NCBI GenBank assembly: GCA_021234155.1
Contig: JAJEKV010000061.1
Location: 1,639,950 to 1,703,949 of the forward strand
Origin: Isoetes taiwanensis
Taxonomy: Eukaryota; Streptophyta; Lycopodiopsida; Isoetales; Isoetaceae
Length of the DNA stretch: 64,000 nucleotides
Direction of reading: 5' to 3'
Of this stretch, positions 58,744 to 64,000 are shown piece by piece. The first letter of the stretch is position 1, and every line of letters begins with the position of its first letter. The position numbers and the translations under genes are program-made. The notes under the pieces are model-generated. The model saw only the letters and a program-made list of their open reading frames with translations. It had not been told where the DNA came from and searched no databases.

Positions 58744-59416
58744 AGGTAAGTCTATGTTGTTTATCTGGATTCTAGTCCACTGTACTAATCTATGGGGATC
58801 TGCCTATTGCAGAATACATAAATGGGTCCACTGCACCCTTTATGTGGAATAAACGTATTATGGATGCTCTAAAACGGAAAAGACTGGAATCGATTTCTAT
58901 TCCATGGGATGTCTCATCAGACATTCTTGATTGTACTGTTTGCATTTATGTTAAATGTAGTTTTTTTAACATGCTCAGAATGCATGTAAAAGTCCACACT
59001 GACTTGCATGTACGACTTCTACTATTAATGAAGAAGAATTGTTGCTTAAAGTATATTTTACATTCTGTACAGATCCAATGGCATGTCTTCAATAATATAT
59101 ATCATTACTTCACTCATTCAATGCCCTGTGATATTAAAAAGGTTTTTTAGTGTCAGATCAAAATAATGATATGAAAGGATAACTTCAATAGCATTACTTT
59201 AGAATACTGTAGCTCAGGAAAGAGGAGCAAATACATAGACTCTAAGAAATACTGTGAATAAGGTGGAACAGAAATACATGAGATCTGTGGATGTAATATG
59301 GAGATCTAGGGATAAATGAAAAGACTAAACGGCTTCAATTTTGTCTCTGTTCCAAACCTGAAGTACAGAATATTCAATATTTTAATTCTTACATATTTAT
59401 CTCTGATGTACAGGGA
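58744..59416 (+). other. Gap between exon 2 and RT exon, likely intron 2
   Basis: Starts with a strong donor (TAAAG/GTAAGT, cut after 58746) and ends with TGTACAG/GGA just before the RT ATG. An internal frame (58815-59150, EYINGSTAPFMWNK...) is open but has no known motif. E1 holds the same stretch. Confidence 0.5.
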
Positions 59417-61483
59417 ATGAAGGCAACATTCAGGATTATTACAAGAAGTACTAGTGGCAGAAAAATCCTCTGTAACAGAGGAGAGAACTCTAGGAAAAAG
59501 GTACGGATACACTTTGTATTCTCATCAAAAATTATTGATAAAATCAATCTACGGGAATGCATTAAAAAATATATTATAGAAAGATTGGGTGACTTTGGAG
59601 AAAAAATGATGGATGACACTGGGTTTGGGTGGAAATATGACAAGCAGTTAGTCGAATACATGTACAAACCTTTTAGAATTTTTGCCGATAAGGAGGTTCC
59701 TAAATGTGTTTGTCATAAACCTGGAATGCAAGCATATATTGATGAAAAAATTGGCCACGTCAGGACATTAGATCTGAATATTATAAAATCAAGGGAGCTT
59801 AGAAACATGTTCAAAAAGGGCCTGAATTTTATTCCAGATAAACCACTCTGTATTGAAGAATTCTTGACGGATGTGGATAGAGGGATTGATGATCTGTTTC
59901 AGAAGCATGAAGGAAGATCTAGAATATTGCATCCATATGAGAGAATGGGTATTAGAAGAAGTCTTGTAAGGTTGATTAAATGCAAAGCCATGGAAATTAT
60001 TAAGAACCAGAATAAGAAGAAATGTGCTTTGTTTGACGAGGGGGTTAATAAGTGTATGAAGTGGTTGGTTGCAAATCTGTACATTGCAGGGGTTGATAAG
60101 GCATCAAATGTACCCTCTTTTATATGCCCATGGCATATTCGAGATATGGCTAGAAAAAGACTACAGGGAAAAGATTTTGAGAAATGCATAGCAGAAAAGG
60201 ATGGGCTTTTGATAAGTATTGTGGAGGACTTGAAGAATAAATTTGGATTGGATTGTCCATACCAAGATAAGCTACCTTATCTATTAGGTACATTCAAAGC
60301 ACACAAGATGGAATATAGGTGGATTACGAATGCCAACAGGACTATTTTCACTTTACCTTCAAAAATAGCTACTAGAGGACTGAGGGGGATTATCGAGGTG
60401 CTGCCTAAAACATATATGCATAAGATGAGTACATTTAATGTTATGCTGCCAGGGAAGATTAATCCGTTCTGGATAGTTAATTCGACCTATGAAGTAATTC
60501 TAAATCTTCCCAACAAAATGCACAGTGTTTTTTCTGCAGATATATCAAAATGCTATGAAAATATACCTATTGAAGGGGAAGATGGTATTTGTGCTGTCAC
60601 TTGTGAGATTATAGATATGGCAGTAACGTACATGACTGGAAATGGTTCTGAGGTCAAATTGTGGTATAAAATATTGGATGATGATGTGGCCTATGTTTGG
60701 GATAGCAAAACTCATGATGGTAATGGATGGGTATGCATGAATAAGAACGAGTTCTGCAATTTAAATGTTTGGCTGTTAACAAATTGCTTTCTGATTCAAG
60801 GAGACAATGTTTGGAGGCAAAAGTGCGGCATACCAATGGGGTTCTCATGTTCGCCTGAATGGTGCAACATTTATCTTTCATTTTTTGAATATTCACTGAT
60901 CTATAAATTGGCAAAAAGTGGAAAATATACTGAGATTGTAAAATTTAGGGATGCAAGGCGCTATATGGATGATTTATTTATCCCAAATGGGGGTAATTTG
61001 GAGGCTTACTTTCAGCAAGACAGGGATAATCATGAATGTAATAATATATATAATCTGAAAGTTCTTCAGATTAAGGATGAAACTGAGTATAGATGCAAGG
61101 ATGATCACTCAGGACGGATTGGTTACAAAGGGAACTTTTTAAATATATCTTTTGAAGTAATAGATCATGTTGCAGGGTTGTTTGTGACAACGAGATATGA
61201 TAAAAGAATGAAGTTACCATTTCACATTATGAGGTTTATTCATGCAAACAGCTGCAGACCATATCTCAATGCTAGCAGGGTTATCTTATCACAAGTTCTT
61301 CCGTACCTATATGTGCATAGTTGTCCTATAGCAGCAGCAGCTGATATTAACAATTTAATTGAGGAATTTGTTAGCAATGGGTTTAAAAGGGAAGACTTGG
61401 TGAAAAATGTGTTAAGAATGATCCAGAACGATCGATTTCCAGGACTTCTATATGATGTGCAAATGGTACTGAAGAATATTTAG
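59417..61483 (+). CDS. Penelope-like reverse transcriptase, 688 residues
   Basis: RT signatures in order: LPYLLGTFKAHK (286-297, the K.HK box typical of Penelope-like RTs), motif A FSADISKCYENIP with Asp375, motif B GIPMGFSCSP (471-480), motif C YMDD (516-519). Asp375, Asp518 and Asp519 supply the catalytic triad. N-terminal KCVCHKP (96-102) followed by GHV (113-115) and a DLNII...LR...KG block resembles a region I recall before the RT core in related animal and protist proteins (from memory). After the core, TRYDKR (592-597) and an RFIHANSCRP stretch also recall that group. The C-terminus stops without a GIY-YIG nuclease. The first ATG after a TACAG acceptor is taken as start, though the frame may be joined to exon 2 by splicing. 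Confidence 0.85.
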   Translation: MKATFRIITRSTSGRKILCNRGENSRKKVRIHFVFSSKIIDKINLRECIKKYIIERLGDFGEKMMDDTGFGWKYDKQLVEYMYKPFRIFADKEVPKCVCHKPGMQAYIDEKIGHVRTLDLNIIKSRELRNMFKKGLNFIPDKPLCIEEFLTDVDRGIDDLFQKHEGRSRILHPYERMGIRRSLVRLIKCKAMEIIKNQNKKKCALFDEGVNKCMKWLVANLYIAGVDKASNVPSFICPWHIRDMARKRLQGKDFEKCIAEKDGLLISIVEDLKNKFGLDCPYQDKLPYLLGTFKAHKMEYRWITNANRTIFTLPSKIATRGLRGIIEVLPKTYMHKMSTFNVMLPGKINPFWIVNSTYEVILNLPNKMHSVFSADISKCYENIPIEGEDGICAVTCEIIDMAVTYMTGNGSEVKLWYKILDDDVAYVWDSKTHDGNGWVCMNKNEFCNLNVWLLTNCFLIQGDNVWRQKCGIPMGFSCSPEWCNIYLSFFEYSLIYKLAKSGKYTEIVKFRDARRYMDDLFIPNGGNLEAYFQQDRDNHECNNIYNLKVLQIKDETEYRCKDDHSGRIGYKGNFLNISFEVIDHVAGLFVTTRYDKRMKLPFHIMRFIHANSCRPYLNASRVILSQVLPYLYVHSCPIAAAADINNLIEEFVSNGFKREDLVKNVLRMIQNDRFPGLLYDVQMVLKNI

Positions 61484-61505
61484 GATGAATATTATATTCG
61501 TGTGT

Positions 61506-61599
61506 AGGATAGCAGGGCCCTTCTTTTCATAGGAAGGGTCCTGCATCCTCAAATCCTATGAAAAGATGGGGCCTGCTACCCGAGGGAGGGTTTGTGGGC
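61506..61599 (+). ncRNA. 3'-terminal dual-fold RNA region, E2
   Basis: Arm A: GCAGGGCCCTTC and on to CATAGGA. Proximal arm GAAGGGTCCTGC pairs over 12 bp with one G-U. Distal arm TCCTATGAAAAGATGGGG plus CCTGCTA pairs over about 25 bp with few mismatches. The two folds exclude each other. The closing CCCGAGGGAGGG runs to the tail. This occupies nearly the whole 3' UTR. Confidence 0.75.
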
Positions 61600-61629
61600 G
61601 AAGAAGAAGAAGAAGAAGAAGAAGAAGAA
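61600..61629 (+). repeat. (GAA)10 tail of E2
   Basis: A perfect tract joining E2 to E3. Confidence 0.95.
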
Positions 61630-62502
61630 AATATTAATGGGTTGGAATATCTGGCTCAATTGATAAGCTGTTGGAAATTTATGACTTCACATTGGTGGTG
61701 TATGTTGAACACTGATTTTTGTTGCTTTGGAATTATATTTACAGAGACGTGTTTAAGCCAATAAAGGTTGTTTTTATAAAACAAACATGATAACATGGTG
61801 CATTAGGGCCTATACTATATATTTTTTTGGAATTATGTGGCAATTGGACATGGGCATTATATTCATAAGCTTTTAAGTATACATTTATTCTTTTATAATA
61901 TCTAAAAAGTAATCTAGTATTCATTTAGTCATGTCTAAGCCAAAAAGGTGATGCATATAAATAAAACATGATACTATGAAGCATTAAGGTCTTTAAATAT
62001 TTTTGAAAAGGGTTCTTTAGGAGCTGGACAAGGGCATTATGGTCGGCTTTCTTTGGGTCTAAAACATTAGGAGCATGATTAACATATAAAGTGTGTATTG
62101 AGCATAAAAAATGGGATATGGTGTCTCTAAGAATTGTTTATTGTTGCATGTCATGGGCAAGGTTGCTTCTATAAAGGTTATGATAATGGTGTATAACTTT
62201 ATTTTAGCCATAATGAAGGCATAATAATTATCCGGACTTGATTTTTGAGAAAAGAATAATATGGAGACGAAATTGGGAACTTAGGGTTCCGATGCTCATG
62301 CCGGCGATCCGGTAGTGCGGCATGGGCCTTGCTCCATAAACCATCTCGGTTACTAAATTCATGGAATCGGTGGCGGTGATGGAATCGGTGAGCGGTGATC
62401 TTTGAATATAAATTTAAGGTGCTCGGCAGGAGCATCCAAATACAACATCGCAAAACATCTGTTGTCTTGTTATTGTTAATGCCACTTGGTTGGTGCAATA
62501 TC

Positions 62503-62660
62503 TTGAAAGGAGTTTACCCCGGGAATCTGGAAGGAGGAGTAGAGCACGATGGCGGGCGGGCAATGCGCCAAGAAATAATTAGGAGACCCAACTTTGGGAA
62601 AAGACCGCTGGTCCATCAAGAGACAAATGCAAAACTCCGTATCGAGGCAACAACTCGAGG
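62503..62660 (+). pseudogene. Exon 1 of E3, disturbed copy
   Basis: The start region ATGCCGAAAGG reads ATCTTGAAAGG, removing the ATG, and several small indels follow. The donor region reads AACTCGAGGTTAAAG. Confidence 0.5.
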
Positions 62661-63315
62661 TTAAAGTACTAGCGATAAAATAAACAATGCTCTTAGGAAA
62701 AAAATTATTATTCGATTAACATATATGCGAAATGAAGGTTCAATTTATTTGCACATTACATCTTATTTGCTTGCAGTGGGTTGTGATAGGTTATAGGAAC
62801 CTGATAGAGGCTGGGGCGGGCGCAGATTATGGTGCACGAATAAAGCGTAGTTTTGGGTTTATTTAATCTCTGTTGATAACATGTGTTGTAGGTTAGTTGG
62901 TGTTTGTGTCTTTAATTAGATGTATTTCTTAATCCTGGTAGATAGGTAGCAACAGAATAAATGAAATGCATGTGTAGGTCTTGTAGGTCTCAGAGTGTAT
63001 TTCTTGTTTAAGCATTGGTTCATGATTAGTTTGTGATTAAGCATTGGTACATGATAAGTTTGTCCACGTGCAATACTACAAAGCTAAAAATGGTTGCCAT
63101 GTCTTAATATGTGTTAATATGCTAACTATTAATGACGTCTTGTTCAAAATTCCGGAAGTTCTTTAGCGAGGCGGTTAAAACAGGGGATAAAGGTTAAGTT
63201 TTTATTATGTACATAGGATTGTTTTTGGTAGGACATTATTGTAATAGAACATAAGCAAAGGTACAAAGGCGTGGTAAGCGACTTTAGAATTTTTATTGAA
63301 TTTAGGATAAATACA

Positions 63316-63430
63316 AGGTGAAGGGGCGATGAGCCAAGAAGTCATATAGCTTACCGCGCCCTTGTCTTGTTACCAATTTCTTGCTAACATTGACATTGCT
63401 TGGGTGCGGGTAACCATGACTTCTTCTCCT
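63316..63430 (+). ncRNA. S domain, E3
   Basis: Same arms as E2 (AAGAAGTCAT with ATGACTTCTT). An H hairpin follows at about 63657-63690. Confidence 0.7.
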
Positions 63431-63768
63431 TGATGTTTATCTTTGAGGATGCCGCTACATGAAGTATTTATGGATGAATAATAATGTTGTACATGTGTTC
63501 ATATGGTGAGATCACTTTGGTTTTGTCATGTAAATATTATATGGGCAATGATAAGTTTTGAATCTCTATTTGCTATGTTCACAAACTAATTTTTGGTACT
63601 AGAATAATAAACATTTTTGGATTAAACCGAAGTTTATTTTTGAGAATGATGTATGGATATGGCCTGGGATTATAACCAGGGTGGATATGTGGAAAATGTT
63701 TTTACCATGAATTAAATCATCTAATGTATTTGTGCATAGTATGATTATAATCTTGGTAGAAACATAAC

Positions 63769-63909
63769 GAAGAAGAAGAAGAAGAAGAAGAAGAAGAAGA
63801 AGAAGAAGAAGAAGAAGAAGAAGAAGAAGAAGAAGAAGAAGAAGAAGAAGAAGAAGAAGAAGAAGAAGAAGAAGAAGAAGAAGAAGAAGAAGAAGAAGAA
63901 GAAGAAGAA
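63769..63909 (+). repeat. (GAA)47 junction after E3
   Basis: A perfect 141-bp tract, the longest in the window. It grows from the internal CGAAGAAGAA of E3. Confidence 0.95.
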
Positions 63910-64000
63910 GATAGGATAACTGAGACTTTGTGAAAGACCTAAACTATGCAAGCAGAATGGGCTTATGGGAATAATATGAGCATAATTCCAAGGTTTTGTA
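63910..64000. other. Start of a further, unidentified unit
   Basis: Ninety-one bases (GATAGGATAACTGAG...) that match no other unit start in the window. Likely the 5' end of another subfamily, by position only. Confidence 0.3.

Larger units (their letters stand above)
54995..61629 (+). mobile_element. Retroelement unit E2: Penelope-like, RT-bearing, best preserved
   Basis: A 6.6-kb unit starting AATATTAATGGG and ending in (GAA)10. Order: leader (54995-55860), exon 1 (55861-56025), intron 1 with S, H and T RNA elements (56026-57249), exon 2 (57250-58743), gap with splice-like ends (58747-59413), RT exon (59417-61483), short 3' UTR that is nearly all 3' fold, tail. There are no LTRs. Retained introns and head-to-tail copies are known traits of Penelope-like elements. 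No GIY-YIG endonuclease is seen. Confidence 0.8.
61630..63768 (+). mobile_element. Retroelement unit E3, 3'-truncated
   Basis: Copy of E2 from its first base to ACATAACGAAGAAG, the internal GAA site, where it passes into (GAA)47. Exon 2, RT and 3' fold are missing. Many differences from E2 are at CAG/CTG (GGCTGCTGGG in E2 reads GGCTTTCTTTGGG here). Confidence 0.8.

Noticed and set aside
58815-59150. Separate gene between exon 2 and the RT exon
   Set aside because: The frame EYINGSTAPF... is open, but it lies between a good donor and acceptor and shows no motif. Intron sequence is the simpler reading.
3487-63909. Telomeric array
   Set aside because: The unit spacing resembles telomere-attached elements, but there is no TTTAGGG-type repeat, only GAA/GGA tracts.

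Overview
This is nuclear DNA of a land plant, almost entirely transposable elements, with no ordinary host gene, tRNA or rRNA that I can recognise. The plant assignment rests on two CACTA elements with plant-style CACTACAAG/CACAACAAG termini and 3-bp target duplications, and on a decayed poly(A) LINE with the plant-type post-RT and RNase H-like tail. Which plant lineage cannot be told.

The backbone (about 3.5-64 kb, plus the first 0.4 kb) is a head-to-tail array of about a dozen units of one retroelement superfamily, all on the + strand and separated by (GAA)n or (GGA)n tracts: P1, P2, Q1, a stub, Q2, A, B, C, D, F, E1, E2, E3. E2 (54995-61629) is the best-preserved autonomous unit. Its inferred gene has a small basic exon 1 (55861-56025), an intron of about 1.2 kb, exon 2 (57250-58743, unknown protein), a second intron-like gap, and a reverse transcriptase exon (59417-61483) of Penelope-like type. 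The other units lack RT but keep the exon 1 / intron / exon 2 layout with phase-0 junctions, the same structured RNA inside the intron and the same 3'-terminal fold before the GAA tail.

Three sequence-level signals make this family look like an undescribed system. (1) An intronic RNA domain keeps its helices while their sequence changes between subfamilies. (2) A 3'-terminal region has one arm that can pair with either of two downstream arms. (3) Every unit junction falls at GAAGAA, either the terminal tail or a conserved internal GAAGAAGAA, which suggests priming on GAA tracts.

Unit A carries later insertions: a short poly(A) retro-insert (15521-15797), a 12.3-kb TIR element (17667-29933) that itself holds a 7.9-kb CACTA element (20078-28015) with 1.1-kb tandem repeats, and a second CACTA element (30517-34391) that contains a reversed retroelement unit. 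Unit B has a 236-bp MITE and unit C a GC-rich palindromic insert. Sister units supply the empty sites.

Caution: differences between near-identical units fall mostly at CAG/CTG trinucleotides (for example CTG read as CTTTG or CCG). This looks like consensus error at CHG-methylated sites rather than mutation, so several apparent pseudogenes, including the E1 reverse transcriptase, may be intact in the real genome.
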